Positions 1-9,136 of a DNA stretch of 64,000 bases are shown here, piece after piece. A model generated the notes under the pieces. It saw only the letters and a program-made list of their open reading frames with translations. It had not been told where the DNA came from and ran no database searches. The stretch covers positions 165,528 to 229,527 of the forward strand of contig NZ_LSRE01000034.1 of NCBI RefSeq assembly GCF_001575205.1. Reading direction: 5' to 3'. Positions within the stretch are counted from its first letter, which is position 1. Each line of letters begins with the position of its first letter. Origin of the DNA: Tsukamurella pseudospumae (GTDB taxonomy: Bacteria; Actinomycetota; Actinomycetes; Mycobacteriales; Mycobacteriaceae). The translations under genes were made by a program, and so were the position numbers.

Positions 1-669
1 CGCGTCGCCGCCGAGATCACCGCTGCGGGCGGCACCGCGGTCGCCGCGCCGGGCGACGCGGCCTCCGAGGAGGGCGTGACCGCGCTCGTCGAGGTCGCTC
101 GCCGCGAGCTCGGCACGATCGACGCCTGGTACGCCAACGCCGGTGTCGACCGGGGCCGTGGCCTCGAGGCCCCCGAATCCGACTGGGACATCTCGCTGCA
201 GGTCAATGTCATGGCGCACGTGCGCGCCGCGCGGCTGCTGGTCCCCGAGTGGGCTGCCAACGGCGGTGGTCGGTTCGTCGTCACCGCCTCGGCGGCGGGC
301 CTGCTCACGATGATCGGTGCGCCCGCCTACTCGGTGACCAAGCACGCCGCGGTCGCGTTCGCGGAGTGGCTGTCGGTGACCTACCGGCATCGGGGCGTCG
401 TGGTCCAGGCGATCTGCCCGCAGGGCGTGCAGACCCGGATGCTCGAACAGTCCGGCGACCTCGAGGAACTCCTGAGCCGTGACACGGCACTCACCCCCGA
501 GCAGGTCGCGACGCAGGCCGTCGACGCGCTCGCCGGCGACGAGTTCCTGATCCTCCCGCACCCCGAGGTGGCGGGCTATTACGCGACCCGTGCGGGTGCC
601 ACCGACAAGTGGCTGCACGGCATGAACAAGCTCCAGCAGCGGCTGGAAGAGAAGGAGGGCACGCGATGA
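1..669 (+). CDS. SDR-family oxidoreductase, 5' end outside the window
   Basis: Short-chain dehydrogenase/reductase, probably oxidising or reducing a hydroxyl/keto group with NAD(P). The frame is open from base 1, so the N-terminal cofactor-binding glycine motif is missing. The visible 222 residues carry the NAG motif (YANAG), the serine region VTASAAG and the catalytic YxxxK as YSVTK (Tyr near visible residue 110). The stop codon overlaps the ATG of the next gene, so this is the first visible member of a long catabolic operon and is likely a 3-hydroxyacyl or alcohol dehydrogenase. The substrate cannot be read from the sequence. Family call is firm, function is inferred from context. Confidence 0.85.
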   Translation, partial: RVAAEITAAGGTAVAAPGDAASEEGVTALVEVARRELGTIDAWYANAGVDRGRGLEAPESDWDISLQVNVMAHVRAARLLVPEWAANGGGRFVVTASAAGLLTMIGAPAYSVTKHAAVAFAEWLSVTYRHRGVVVQAICPQGVQTRMLEQSGDLEELLSRDTALTPEQVATQAVDALAGDEFLILPHPEVAGYYATRAGATDKWLHGMNKLQQRLEEKEGTR

Positions 670-1655
670 GGGCATGGCAGGTCCCCGAACTGGGCGAGCC
701 GCTCGCGGTGCTGCGCGAGGTCGATATCCCGACGCCCGAGCCCGCCGCGGGCCAGGTCGTGGTGCGCACCCTCGCGACCGCGGCGAACTTCCCCGACGTG
801 CTCATGTGCCGCGGCCTCTACCAGGTCAAGCCGGACCTCCCGTTCACACCGGGCGTCGAGCTGTGCGGTGAGATCACGGCGCTCGGCGAGGGCGTCGACG
901 GCTTCGCCGTGGGTGACCGCGTGCTCGGCGGCGCGGCGCTCCCCGCCGGCGGATTCGCGGAGTACGCGGTGTTGAACGCCGCGCAGACCTTCGCGGCCCC
1001 GGCGTCGCTCGACGACGCGCAGGCGTCCTCGCTGTTCATCGGCTACCAGACCGGCTGGTTCGGCCTGCACCGCCGGGCGCACCTGCAGTCCGGTGAGACG
1101 CTGCTGGTGCACGCGGCGGCCGGTGGCGTCGGCAGCGCCGCGATCCAACTCGGCAAGGCGGCCGGCGCGAAGGTCATCGGCGTCGTCGGCGGTGAGGCGA
1201 AGGCGGAGGTGGCCCGCACGCTGGGCGCCGACATCGTGATCGACCGGCACACCCAGGACTTCGTCGAGGTGGTCAAGGCCGAGACCGGCGGCCGCGGCGC
1301 CGACGTGATCTACGACCCGGTCGGCGGCGACACCTACCAGCGCTCCACCAAGTGCGTCGCCTTCGAGGGACGGATCCTCATCATCGGTTTCGCCGGCGGC
1401 ACCATCCAGGAGGCCGCGCTCAACCACGCCCTCATCAAGAACTACTCGATCGTGGGCCTGCACTGGGGCCTGTACAACGCGTACGACCCCGCCGCCATCC
1501 AGCAGTGCCACGCGGAGCTGACCGCGCTCGCGGACAAGGGCCTCATCAATCCGTTGGTGAGCGAGCGGCTTTCGTTCGACGCGGTCCCGGACGGCCTCCA
1601 ACGCCTCGCCGACGGCACCACCGTGGGCCGCGTCGTCTACCAGGCGGACCGGTGA
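666..1655 (+). CDS. Zinc-free MDR oxidoreductase, NADPH:quinone reductase type
   Basis: A 329-residue medium-chain dehydrogenase/reductase. The N-terminal GroES-like domain begins MRAWQVPELGEPL and lacks the zinc-ligand pattern of alcohol dehydrogenases. The Rossmann domain carries AAAGGVGSAAIQLG near residues 140-155. Relatives reduce quinones or the double bond of enones and enoyl-CoAs with NADPH. I chose the ATG at 666 because it overlaps the upstream stop (ATGA); an in-frame start further upstream would lie inside the SDR gene. In this operon it could reduce an unsaturated acyl intermediate, but that is inference. Confidence 0.85.
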   Translation: MRAWQVPELGEPLAVLREVDIPTPEPAAGQVVVRTLATAANFPDVLMCRGLYQVKPDLPFTPGVELCGEITALGEGVDGFAVGDRVLGGAALPAGGFAEYAVLNAAQTFAAPASLDDAQASSLFIGYQTGWFGLHRRAHLQSGETLLVHAAAGGVGSAAIQLGKAAGAKVIGVVGGEAKAEVARTLGADIVIDRHTQDFVEVVKAETGGRGADVIYDPVGGDTYQRSTKCVAFEGRILIIGFAGGTIQEAALNHALIKNYSIVGLHWGLYNAYDPAAIQQCHAELTALADKGLINPLVSERLSFDAVPDGLQRLADGTTVGRVVYQADR

Positions 1656-2371
1656 CGGCACCGTCGGGCGCGGCGGGCCGCGAGGTCGACCCCGCCGCGG
1701 GCCGCGAGGTCGATGCCGTGCTGTTCGACTACGGCGGCGTCCTCACCGAGCCGATGCGCCACAGCATCGAGGCGTGGATCGCGGACGAGGGCATCGACCC
1801 CGCGAGCTTCACCGCCACGCTCAAGTCGTGGCTCGGCCGCGACGCCGCCGCGGGCAGCCCGATCCACCGGCTTGAGACCGGGGAACTCCCCGAGGCCGCG
1901 TTCGACGCGGAGTTCGCCGCCGCGCTGCGCACGACCTCCGGCGCGCCGGTGCACCCCGAGGGCGTGCTGCGGCGGATGTTCGCGCGGATCCAGGAGGACC
2001 CGGCGATGTGGGAGCTCGCGGAGGACCTGCGCGCCGCGGGCGTGCCCGTCGCCATCGTCTCCAACAGCTGGGGCGGCGGGAACCTCTATCCCCGTGAGCG
2101 TCTCGCCGCGCTGTTCGCGCCGGTGATCATCTCGGAGGAGGTGGGGCTGCGCAAGCCCGACCCCGCGATCTTCACCCTCGCGCTGGAGCGCCTCGGCGTC
2201 CAGCCGGAGCGCGCGGCGTTCATCGACGACGCGACGCCCAATGTCGACGGTGCCGCCGCCCTCGGCATCCGCGCCGTGCACCACACCGATCCCGACACCA
2301 CCCGGGCCGCGCTGGCCGACCTCGTCCCCGCGCTCGCCCGCCGCACGTCCCCACAGAAGGAGTTCTCATGA
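1652..2371 (+). CDS. HAD-superfamily hydrolase (HAD-IA, epoxide hydrolase N-lobe type)
   Basis: A 239-residue HAD phosphatase-fold protein. Motif I is FDYGGVLT, where the second Asp of DxD is replaced by Gly. Motif II is IVSNSW, motif III uses the Lys in GLRKPDP, and motif IV is FIDDATPN. This HAD-IA subgroup includes the N-terminal domain of soluble epoxide hydrolase and of mammalian ACAD10. GTG at 1652 overlaps the preceding stop. The missing second Asp questions classical phosphatase activity. Its operon also encodes the APH kinase and dehydrogenase that are fused to a HAD domain in ACAD10, so a role with phospho-acyl-CoA intermediates is a reasonable inference. Confidence 0.85.
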   Translation: MTAPSGAAGREVDPAAGREVDAVLFDYGGVLTEPMRHSIEAWIADEGIDPASFTATLKSWLGRDAAAGSPIHRLETGELPEAAFDAEFAAALRTTSGAPVHPEGVLRRMFARIQEDPAMWELAEDLRAAGVPVAIVSNSWGGGNLYPRERLAALFAPVIISEEVGLRKPDPAIFTLALERLGVQPERAAFIDDATPNVDGAAALGIRAVHHTDPDTTRAALADLVPALARRTSPQKEFS

Positions 2372-3120
2372 CCCAGCGCATCGCCATCGTGACCGGAGCC
2401 GCTCGCGGCATCGGCGCCGAGGTCGCCGCCCGCCTCGCCTCCGACGGCCACGCCGTCGCCGTCCTCGACCTCGACGAGGCCGCCTGCCAGGAGGTCGCTG
2501 ACCGGATCACCGCCGCCGGCGGCCGGGCGATCGGCGTGGGCGTCGACGTCTCCGACGAGGAGAAGGTGACCACCGCGGTCACCCGCGTCGCCGAGGAGCT
2601 GGGGCCGCCCACGATCCTGATCAACAACGCCGGCATCATCCGCGACAACCTGATCTTCAAGATGACCGTCTCCGACTGGGATTCGGTGATGGGCGTGCAC
2701 CTGCGCGGCGCCTTCCTGATGTCGCGCGAGGTGCAGAAGTACCAGACCAAGGAGGGCTGGGGCCGCATCGTCAACCTGTCGTCGACCTCGGCGCTCGGCA
2801 ACCGCGGCCAGGCCAACTACTCGGCCGCGAAGGCCGGCATGCAGGGCCTGACGAAGACCCTCGCCCTCGAGCTGGGCCGGTTCGGCGTCACCGCCAACGC
2901 GATCGCCCCGGGCTTCATCGCCACGGACATGACCGCCGCCACCGCGGAGCGCATGGGCGTCTCGTTCGAGGACTTCAAGACCGCTGCGGCCAAGGAGATC
3001 CCGGTGCAGCGCGTCGGCCTGCCCGCCGACATCGCCCACACCGCCAGCTTCTTCGCGAGCGAGGGTGCCGGCTTCGTCTCCGGCCAGGTGGTCTACGTCG
3101 CCGGCGGACCGAAGGACTAG
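2368..3120 (+). CDS. FabG-like SDR, 3-oxoacyl reductase / 3-hydroxyacyl dehydrogenase
   Basis: A 250-residue classical SDR, full family length. The cofactor motif TGAARGIGAE is at residues 9-18, NNAGI follows near residue 87, and the active site is SSTSALG with YSAAKAG. The C-terminus has the usual GQVVYVAGG. It starts with ATG overlapping the HAD stop. FabG-like enzymes interconvert 3-oxoacyl and 3-hydroxyacyl thioesters. Here, next to a MaoC hydratase and acyl-CoA dehydrogenases, it most likely works in the oxidative direction on a 3-hydroxyacyl-CoA. The substrate is unknown. Confidence 0.9.
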   Translation: MTQRIAIVTGAARGIGAEVAARLASDGHAVAVLDLDEAACQEVADRITAAGGRAIGVGVDVSDEEKVTTAVTRVAEELGPPTILINNAGIIRDNLIFKMTVSDWDSVMGVHLRGAFLMSREVQKYQTKEGWGRIVNLSSTSALGNRGQANYSAAKAGMQGLTKTLALELGRFGVTANAIAPGFIATDMTAATAERMGVSFEDFKTAAAKEIPVQRVGLPADIAHTASFFASEGAGFVSGQVVYVAGGPKD

Positions 3121-3132
3121 GGGCACACCATC

Positions 3133-3585
3133 ATGCGGGTACTCAACGGACTCGAGGAGCTGCAGGCGGCCGTCGGCGAGCACCTCGGCTACAGCGACTG
3201 GGTCGAGATCGACCAGAAACGCATCGACATGTTCGCCGAGGCGACCGGCGATCACCAGTGGATCCACGTCGACCCGGAGAAGGCGAAGGCCGGACCGTTC
3301 GGCACGACCATCGCCCACGGCTACCTCACCCTCTCGCTGATCCCCATGCTGACGTGGCAGATCTACACCGTCGAGGGCACGAAGATGGGGGTGAACTACG
3401 GCAGCAACAAGGTTCGCTTCCCCGCCCCGGTCCCCGTGGGCTCGCGCGTGCGCGCCGGCGTCGAGCTGCTGTCCGTCACGCCGGGCGGCGGCGGCCAGCA
3501 GGTGATCGCGAAGGTGACCATCGAGATCGAGGGAGGCGAGCGACCGGCGTGCGTCGGCGAGATCGTCTCCGTGGTGGTGTTCTGA
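3133..3585 (+). CDS. MaoC-like (R)-specific enoyl-CoA hydratase
   Basis: A single hot-dog-fold domain of 150 residues. The hydratase signature is visible: FAEATGDHQWIHVDPEKA followed by GTTIAHGYLTLSL, carrying the Asp/His catalytic pair of MaoC-type hydratases near residues 40-45. These enzymes hydrate trans-2-enoyl-CoA to (R)-3-hydroxyacyl-CoA, feeding an SDR such as the upstream FabG-like protein. A 12-base gap separates it from that gene, and its TGA overlaps the ATG of the kinase gene. It fits as the hydration step after one of the three acyl-CoA dehydrogenases. Confidence 0.9.
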   Translation: MRVLNGLEELQAAVGEHLGYSDWVEIDQKRIDMFAEATGDHQWIHVDPEKAKAGPFGTTIAHGYLTLSLIPMLTWQIYTVEGTKMGVNYGSNKVRFPAPVPVGSRVRAGVELLSVTPGGGGQQVIAKVTIEIEGGERPACVGEIVSVVVF

Positions 3586-4601
3586 TGACCGAGCAGCACC
3601 CGGGCCTCGACCTCGACGTCCTCGGCACCTGGCTTCCGCAGCACGTGCAGGGCGCGGGCTCGGATCTGACGGCGGTCCTCATCGCGGGTGGCAAGTCCAA
3701 TCTCACCTACCGCGTTTCCGACGGTGCCTCCTCCTGGATCCTGCGCCGCCCGCCGGTCGGCAAGCTACTGGCCACGGCACACGACATGGGTCGCGAGTAC
3801 CGCATGATGTCGGCGCTCGGCGGTACCGCCGTGCCCGTGCCCGTGATGTATGCCTTCTGCGACGATCCCGAGGTGCTCGGGGCTCCGTTCTACCTCATGA
3901 GCGAGATCGACGGCGTGCCCTACCGGCGAGCGTCCGAGCTCGAGGCGCTGGGCGCCGACCGCACCCGCGCGATCTCCGAGCGGCTCGTCGACACCTTGAT
4001 CGAGCTGCACCACGTCGACCCCGCGAGCGTCGGCCTCGCCGACTACGGCCGCCCTGAGGGCTTCCTCGGCCGGCAGGTCCAGCGGTGGCGCAAGCAGTTC
4101 GCCGCAGCGCACACCCGCGACCTGCCCAAGGTCGACGAGCTGTTCGCTGCGCTGGAGGCGCGGGTCCCCGCGGACGCCGCCCCCGGCATCGTGCACGGCG
4201 ACTACCGGCTCGACAACGTGTTGGTGACCCCGCAGGACGAGCCCGGCGCCGTGGTCGACTGGGAGCTCGCGACCATCGGCGACTCGCTCACCGACCTCGC
4301 CCTGATGCTGGTCTACGGCCGGCTCGCGAAGATCTCGGCGGGCACCGTCAGCGATGTCTCGGAGGCCCCGGGCTTCCTCAGCGAGCAGCAGATCATCGAC
4401 CGCTACGCCGCCGGGTCCAGCCGCGACCTCGGCGACCTCGGCTTCTACATCGCCCTCGCGAGCTTCAAGCTCGCGGGCATCGTCGAGGGCATCCACTACC
4501 GCTACGTCAACGGCCAGACCGTGGGCGCAGGCTTCGCCGAGGCCGGGCAGGCAGTGGACCCGCTGCTCGACGCCGGACTCGCCGCACTCAAGGAGAACTG
4601 A
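3585..4601 (+). CDS. APH-family phosphotransferase, ACAD11/LvaA-like
   Basis: A 338-residue aminoglycoside-phosphotransferase-fold kinase. The glycine-rich ATP region is near [10 protein letters not shown]. The catalytic motif [10 protein letters not shown] lies at residues 204-213 (catalytic Asp206), and the metal-binding Asp225 is in [10 protein letters not shown]. Despite the fold name, proteins of this branch sit beside acyl-CoA dehydrogenases. In mammalian ACAD10/11 the same domain is fused to the dehydrogenase, and in Pseudomonas levulinate catabolism LvaA phosphorylates 4-hydroxyacyl-CoA (as I recall the literature). Translation starts at ATG 3585 overlapping the MaoC stop, and the ACAD gene follows after 2 bases. 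Phosphorylation of a gamma-hydroxyl of an acyl-CoA is the best hypothesis; antibiotic resistance is unlikely here. Confidence 0.88.
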   Translation: MTEQHPGLDLDVLGTWLPQHVQGAGSDLTAVLIAGGKSNLTYRVSDGASSWILRRPPVGKLLATAHDMGREYRMMSALGGTAVPVPVMYAFCDDPEVLGAPFYLMSEIDGVPYRRASELEALGADRTRAISERLVDTLIELHHVDPASVGLADYGRPEGFLGRQVQRWRKQFAAAHTRDLPKVDELFAALEARVPADAAPGIVHGDYRLDNVLVTPQDEPGAVVDWELATIGDSLTDLALMLVYGRLAKISAGTVSDVSEAPGFLSEQQIIDRYAAGSSRDLGDLGFYIALASFKLAGIVEGIHYRYVNGQTVGAGFAEAGQAVDPLLDAGLAALKEN

Positions 4602-4603
4602 CA

Positions 4604-5836
4604 ATGGAATTCGCGTACGACGCCAAGACCACCGAGCTGATCGGGCGGGTCGACGACTTCATGGACAGCCACGTCTACCCGGCGGAGGAGACCTTCCACC
4701 GCGAGCTGGAAGAGCTGGACGACCGCTGGGCGTGGGACAGCGCCCCGGTGCTCGCCGAGCTGCGCGCCGAGGCCCGCAGCCGGGGTTTCTGGAACTTCTT
4801 CCTGCCCGGCGAGAACGGAGCGGGCCTGACCAACCTGCAGTACGCGCCGCTCGCCGAGATCACCGGCCGCAGCCTGCACCTCGCGCCCGCCGTGTTCAAC
4901 TGCGCCGCGCCGGATACGGGGAACATGGAGGTGCTCAACGAGTTCGGCACCGCGGAGCAGAAGGAGCAATGGCTGAAGCCGCTCCTGAACGGGGACATCC
5001 GCTCCGCCTTCGCGATGACCGAGCCCGACGTCGCGAGCTCCGACGCCACCAACATCGGCCTGTCCATCGTCCGCGACGGCGACGACTACGTCATCAACGG
5101 CCGCAAGTGGTGGATCACGGGCGCGATGAACCCGAACTGCAAGATCTTCATCGTCATGGGCAAGACCGCCCCCGACGCCGAGCGCCACCGTCAGCAGTCG
5201 CAGATCCTCGTGCCGCGGGACACCCCTGGCCTCGAGGTGCTGCGCGGCATGCACGTCTTCGGCTACGACGACCACAGCCACGGGGGCCACGCCGAGCTGC
5301 GGTTCACCGACGTGCGCGTGCCCGCGAGCAACCTGATCGGCGAGGAGGGTGACGGCTTCGCCATCGCGCAGGCCCGCCTCGGGCCCGGCCGCATCCACCA
5401 CTGCATGCGCTCGATCGGCGTGGCGGAGCGCGCGGTCGAGGCGATGTGCGACCGGGTCTCGGAGCGCACCGCCTTCGGCAAGCCGCTCTCGGAGCAGGGC
5501 GTGATCCGCGATTGGATCGCCGAGTCCCGCGTGCGGATCGAGCAGCTGCGCCTGCTCGTCCTCAAGACCGCGTGGCTGATGGACACCGTGGGCAACCGCG
5601 GCGCCCACACGGAGATCCAGGCGATCAAGATCGCGACGCCGCAGACCGTGCAGTGGATCCTGGACAAGGCCATCCAGGCGCACGGCGCCGGCGGCCTGTC
5701 GCAGGACTTCCCGCTCGCCGAGTACTACGCCGGCATCCGCACCCTCCGGTTCGCCGACGGGCCGGACGAGGTGCACAAGAACTCCCTCGCGCGCGCGGAG
5801 CTGAAGAAGCGCGCGGCGGCCCGGGCACAGCGGTGA
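4604..5836 (+). CDS. Acyl-CoA dehydrogenase, ACAD10/ACAD11 type
   Basis: A 410-residue FAD enzyme. The ACAD signatures are [15 protein letters not shown] (flavin/substrate loop), [13 protein letters not shown] (FAD-binding Arg region) and [15 protein letters not shown]. At residues 384-391 it has ADGPDEVH where ordinary acyl-CoA dehydrogenases have the catalytic Glu in YEGT, so the Glu position is Asp385. As I recall, this ADGPDEVH motif marks the ACAD10/11/FadE2 group. Members with a partner APH kinase remove phosphate from 4-phospho-acyl-CoA. Two bases separate it from the kinase gene. ATG at 4604 was chosen because the conserved N-terminus starts there. Confidence 0.9.
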   Translation: MEFAYDAKTTELIGRVDDFMDSHVYPAEETFHRELEELDDRWAWDSAPVLAELRAEARSRGFWNFFLPGENGAGLTNLQYAPLAEITGRSLHLAPAVFNCAAPDTGNMEVLNEFGTAEQKEQWLKPLLNGDIRSAFAMTEPDVASSDATNIGLSIVRDGDDYVINGRKWWITGAMNPNCKIFIVMGKTAPDAERHRQQSQILVPRDTPGLEVLRGMHVFGYDDHSHGGHAELRFTDVRVPASNLIGEEGDGFAIAQARLGPGRIHHCMRSIGVAERAVEAMCDRVSERTAFGKPLSEQGVIRDWIAESRVRIEQLRLLVLKTAWLMDTVGNRGAHTEIQAIKIATPQTVQWILDKAIQAHGAGGLSQDFPLAEYYAGIRTLRFADGPDEVHKNSLARAELKKRAAARAQR

Positions 5837-7020
5837 CGGTGCCGGGTCCGGAGGAGCTCGCCGGGCGGGTCGGCGAGTTCCTCGCCGCGCATCCGCCGGC
5901 CGAGACCGACCCGCTGGAGTTCCTGCGGGCCCGGTACGACGCCGGTCTCGCGTGGGTCGCGTACCCGGAAGGCCGTGGCGGACTGGGGCTCTCGCGGGCC
6001 CTGCAGCAGGCGGTCGACGCGCGGTTCGCCGCCGCCGGCGCGCCCGACAACCGCAGTCACGTCAACGGGATCGGTCTCGGCATGGCCGCGCCCACGATCC
6101 TGTCCTTCGGCACGTCAGAGCAGATCGACCGCTTCCTGCGCCCGCTCTGGACGGGCGAGGAGATCTGGTGCCAGCTCTTCAGCGAGCCCGGCGCCGGTTC
6201 CGACCTCGCGGGCCTCGCGACCCGCGCGGTCCGCGACGGCGACGATTGGGTGGTCACGGGCCAGAAGGTCTGGACCTCGGGCGCGCACAACGCGCAGTGG
6301 GCGATCCTGGTCGCCCGCACCGATCCCGACCTGCCGAAGCACAAGGGCCTGACGTACTTCCTGTGCGACATGTCCGACCCGGGCATCGACGTGCGGCCGC
6401 TGCGGCAGATCACCGGCGAGGCCGAGTTCAACGAGGTCTTCCTCGAGGGCGTGCGGATCCCGGACGTCCATCGCCTCGGTGCGGTGGGTCAGGGCTGGCA
6501 GGTCGCGAACGCCACGCTCAACAACGAGCGGGTCGCGATCGGCGGCCGCGCCGCGCAGCGCGAGGACGGCATGATCGGCGTCGTCGCGAGGACCTGGCGC
6601 GAGCGTCCTGAGCTGCGCACGCCCGACCTGCACGACGACCTGCTCCGCCTGTGGGTGGACAGCGAGGTCGCTCGCGTCACGGCGCAGCGGCTGGGGCAGA
6701 AGCTCGCGTCCGGGCAACCCGGGCCGGAGGGCGCGGCGATGAAGCTGTCCTTCGCGCGGCTCAACCAGAAGCTGTCGGGGCTCGAACTGGAGCTGCTCGC
6801 CGAGGACGGCCTGCGGTACGCGGATTGGACGATGGTCCGCCCCGACCGGGTCGACTTCTACGGCCGCGACGCGGGGTACCGCTATCTGCGTGCCAAGGGC
6901 AACTCGATCGAGGGCGGGACCTCCGAGATCCTCAAGAACATCGTGGCGGAGCGCGTGCTGGGCCTGCCGCCGGAGCACCGGGTCGACAAGGACCTGCCGT
7001 GGAAGGACGTGCCCAAGTGA
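5833..7020 (+). CDS. Acyl-CoA dehydrogenase subunit carrying the catalytic Glu
   Basis: A 395-residue ACAD with the middle-domain motif [14 protein letters not shown] and [11 protein letters not shown]. The C-terminus has [11 protein letters not shown], placing the catalytic base at Glu360. The canonical FAD-binding RxQFG motif is not present where expected. The next gene shows the mirror-image pattern, so the two products are probably unlike subunits of one alpha2beta2 enzyme, as established for the steroid side-chain dehydrogenases ChsE1-ChsE2 and ChsE4-ChsE5. GTG 5833 overlaps the previous stop. The substrate is probably a branched or bulky acyl-CoA (inference). Confidence 0.88.
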   Translation: MTVPGPEELAGRVGEFLAAHPPAETDPLEFLRARYDAGLAWVAYPEGRGGLGLSRALQQAVDARFAAAGAPDNRSHVNGIGLGMAAPTILSFGTSEQIDRFLRPLWTGEEIWCQLFSEPGAGSDLAGLATRAVRDGDDWVVTGQKVWTSGAHNAQWAILVARTDPDLPKHKGLTYFLCDMSDPGIDVRPLRQITGEAEFNEVFLEGVRIPDVHRLGAVGQGWQVANATLNNERVAIGGRAAQREDGMIGVVARTWRERPELRTPDLHDDLLRLWVDSEVARVTAQRLGQKLASGQPGPEGAAMKLSFARLNQKLSGLELELLAEDGLRYADWTMVRPDRVDFYGRDAGYRYLRAKGNSIEGGTSEILKNIVAERVLGLPPEHRVDKDLPWKDVPK

Positions 7021-8102
7021 GCTTCACACCGCAGTTGTTGAACACCGACGTCGAGGACGACCTGCGGGCGGCGGTGCGCGACCTCCTCGGGCGGCGCACG
7101 GCACCGTCGGATCTCATCGCGGCCTACGACGGGACCCCGGCCCCCGGGATCGACGGCGAGCTCGCCGAGATGGGCGTCGCGGGCCTGCTGGTGCCCGAGG
7201 ACCTGGGCGGCGCCGGGGCCGGTGCGGCCGTCGCCGGCGTCGTCGCGGAGGAGCTCGGGGCCGCCTGCGCGGCAACGGACTTCCTCACCTGCGCGGGCAT
7301 CGCCACCGCGACGGCGCTGGCCGCCGGCGCCGGCGTTCTCGCCGAGACGCTCGCGTCGGGGAAGCGGTCCGCGGCACTCGTCGTGCCCTTCTCCGTGGAC
7401 CCGCACGGGCCGGTTCCGACGGTCCCCGTCGTCGACGGTGCGCTGTCGGGCACCGTGCGATCCGTCGCCGGGGTGATCGGTACCGATGTCCTCCTCGTCC
7501 CGGGCTCCGACGGTGCGCTGTACGCCGTTCCGGCGTCCGACACCCGCATCGAGCCCGTCTCCTCCCTGGACATGACGCGGCAGGTCGCCGACGTCGTCCT
7601 CGACGGCGCGCGGGGCGACGTCCTTACGTCCGACGGTGCCGCCGCGATCCGCGCGGGCCTGCTCACCGGTGCGGCACTGCTCGCCGCCGAGCAGGCCGGT
7701 GTCGCGCGCTGGTGCGTAAGCACCACCGTCGCGTATCTCAAGGAACGCAGGCAGTTCGGCCGGATCGTCGGCGGCTTCCAGGCGCTCAAGCACCGGCTCG
7801 CCGAGCTGTACGCCGATGCGGAGTCCGCGTCCGCGGCGGCCCGTTCGGCCGTCGTCACGCTCGCGGAACTGGGGCCCGAGGATCCCGAGAGCGTCATCGC
7901 GGTCGCCGTGGCCGCCGCGTACTGCTCGGACCTCGCCGTGCGTGCGGCGGAGGAGGCGGTGCAACTGCACGGCGGCATCGGCATGACCTGGGAGGCGCCG
8001 GTGCACCTGTATCTCAAGCGCGCCAAGGCCGATCAGATCGGGCTGGGCACCGCCGGCCGGCATCGCGCCGCGCTCGCGGGCCTGATCGACCTGCCCGCCT
8101 GA
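7017..8102 (+). CDS. Acyl-CoA dehydrogenase subunit carrying the FAD-binding Arg
   Basis: A 361-residue ACAD-fold protein. It has RRQFGRIVGGFQALKH at residues 244-259, the FAD-contacting arginine motif, and QLHGGIGMTWEAPVH near the C-terminus. It ends without any EGT-type catalytic glutamate motif. Short ACADs of this kind pair with a Glu-bearing partner, which is encoded immediately upstream with a GTGA overlap. The middle-domain loop (ACAD TEPGAGS) is also degenerate, as is usual for such subunits. After this gene there are 49 bases before the lactonase-like gene. Confidence 0.87.
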   Translation: MSFTPQLLNTDVEDDLRAAVRDLLGRRTAPSDLIAAYDGTPAPGIDGELAEMGVAGLLVPEDLGGAGAGAAVAGVVAEELGAACAATDFLTCAGIATATALAAGAGVLAETLASGKRSAALVVPFSVDPHGPVPTVPVVDGALSGTVRSVAGVIGTDVLLVPGSDGALYAVPASDTRIEPVSSLDMTRQVADVVLDGARGDVLTSDGAAAIRAGLLTGAALLAAEQAGVARWCVSTTVAYLKERRQFGRIVGGFQALKHRLAELYADAESASAAARSAVVTLAELGPEDPESVIAVAVAAAYCSDLAVRAAEEAVQLHGGIGMTWEAPVHLYLKRAKADQIGLGTAGRHRAALAGLIDLPA

Positions 8103-8151
8103 CCGAAACCCGCCCAGCCCCATCACGAGTCACCGTCGGAAAGTAGGAACC

Positions 8152-9132
8152 ATGGGAGCCGTCCACACCGTCACCGGAGACATCGACGCAGCCGACCTCG
8201 GCGTCACGCTGATGCACGAGCACGTCTTCGTGCTCACCCCGGATATCCAGCAGAACTATCCGGAGGACTTCGGTGACGAGGACGCCCGCGCGGACGACGC
8301 GGTGGCGCAGCTGCAGAAGGCGTACGACGCCGGGGTGCGCACCATCGTCGATCCGACGGTGGTGGGCCTCGGCCGCTACATCCCGCGCATCCAGCGGATC
8401 GCGGAGCGGACGCCGGTCAAGATCGTCGCGGCCACCGGCGTCTACACCTACCGGGACGTGCCGCGGTACTTCATGTACCGCGGCCCGGCCCTGACGGCGA
8501 TGACGGGCGTCGACTTCCCGGATCCCATGGCGGACATGTTCGTCCGCGACATCGAGCAGGGTATCGGCGAGACGGGCGTGAAGGCGGGCATGCTCAAGTG
8601 CGCCATCGACCATCACGGCCTCACCGAGGGGGTGGAACGGGTGATGCGCGCGGTGGCGAAGGCGCACACCGCCACCGGCGTCCCCATCACCGTGCACACC
8701 CACCCCGGCTCGGAGACCGGTCTGCTCGTCAAGCGGGTGATGTGCGACGAGGAGGGCGTGGATCCGGCGCGGATCGTCCTGGGGCACAGCGGCGATTCCA
8801 CCGACGTCGACCACCTCTCGGCGCTCGCCGACGCCGGCTTCACGCTCGGCTTCGACCGGTTCGGCATCAACCTGGAGACGACCTTCGAGGCGCGCAACGA
8901 CACCCTCATCGAGATGGTGCGCCGCGGCTACACTGAGAAGATCGTGCTCTCGCAGGACGCGTCCTGCTACATCGACTGGATCGACCCGAACGTCAAGGCG
9001 GGCATGCTCCAGTGGCACTACACGCACGTCTTCGAGGACGTCTTCCCGTACGTGCTCGAGCGCGGCGTGACGCAGGCGCAGATCGACACCATGCTGGTCG
9101 ACGTCCCGCGTCGCGTGCTGGCGGGGGAGTAG
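8152..9132 (+). CDS. Phosphotriesterase-like lactonase (PLL-type amidohydrolase)
   Basis: A 326-residue TIM-barrel metal hydrolase. Metal ligands are visible as His22 and His24 (MHEHVF), the carbamylated Lys149 (MLKCA), His182 (TVHTH), His212 (LGHSG) and Asp269 (LSQDAS). A Tyr in TGVYTY (98/100) and Arg236 in FDRFG match the residues that characterise PLL lactonases rather than true organophosphatases. PLLs open acyl-homoserine lactones and gamma/delta-lactones. In this operon a gamma-lactone of a 4-hydroxy acid is the attractive substrate, but signal-lactone quenching is an alternative. An AGGA-type ribosome site precedes the ATG. Confidence 0.87.
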   Translation: MGAVHTVTGDIDAADLGVTLMHEHVFVLTPDIQQNYPEDFGDEDARADDAVAQLQKAYDAGVRTIVDPTVVGLGRYIPRIQRIAERTPVKIVAATGVYTYRDVPRYFMYRGPALTAMTGVDFPDPMADMFVRDIEQGIGETGVKAGMLKCAIDHHGLTEGVERVMRAVAKAHTATGVPITVHTHPGSETGLLVKRVMCDEEGVDPARIVLGHSGDSTDVDHLSALADAGFTLGFDRFGINLETTFEARNDTLIEMVRRGYTEKIVLSQDASCYIDWIDPNVKAGMLQWHYTHVFEDVFPYVLERGVTQAQIDTMLVDVPRRVLAGE

Positions 9133-9136
9133 GCGC

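Noticed and set aside
579..1661. Long open frame on the minus strand opposite the MDR gene
   Set aside because: High G+C produces open antisense frames; its translation is Arg/Val/Asp-rich without any domain, while the plus strand encodes a clear MDR enzyme with motifs.
3585..4601. Aminoglycoside resistance gene
   Set aside because: It has the APH fold, but context and sequence place it with ACAD11/LvaA-type acyl-CoA-linked kinases.
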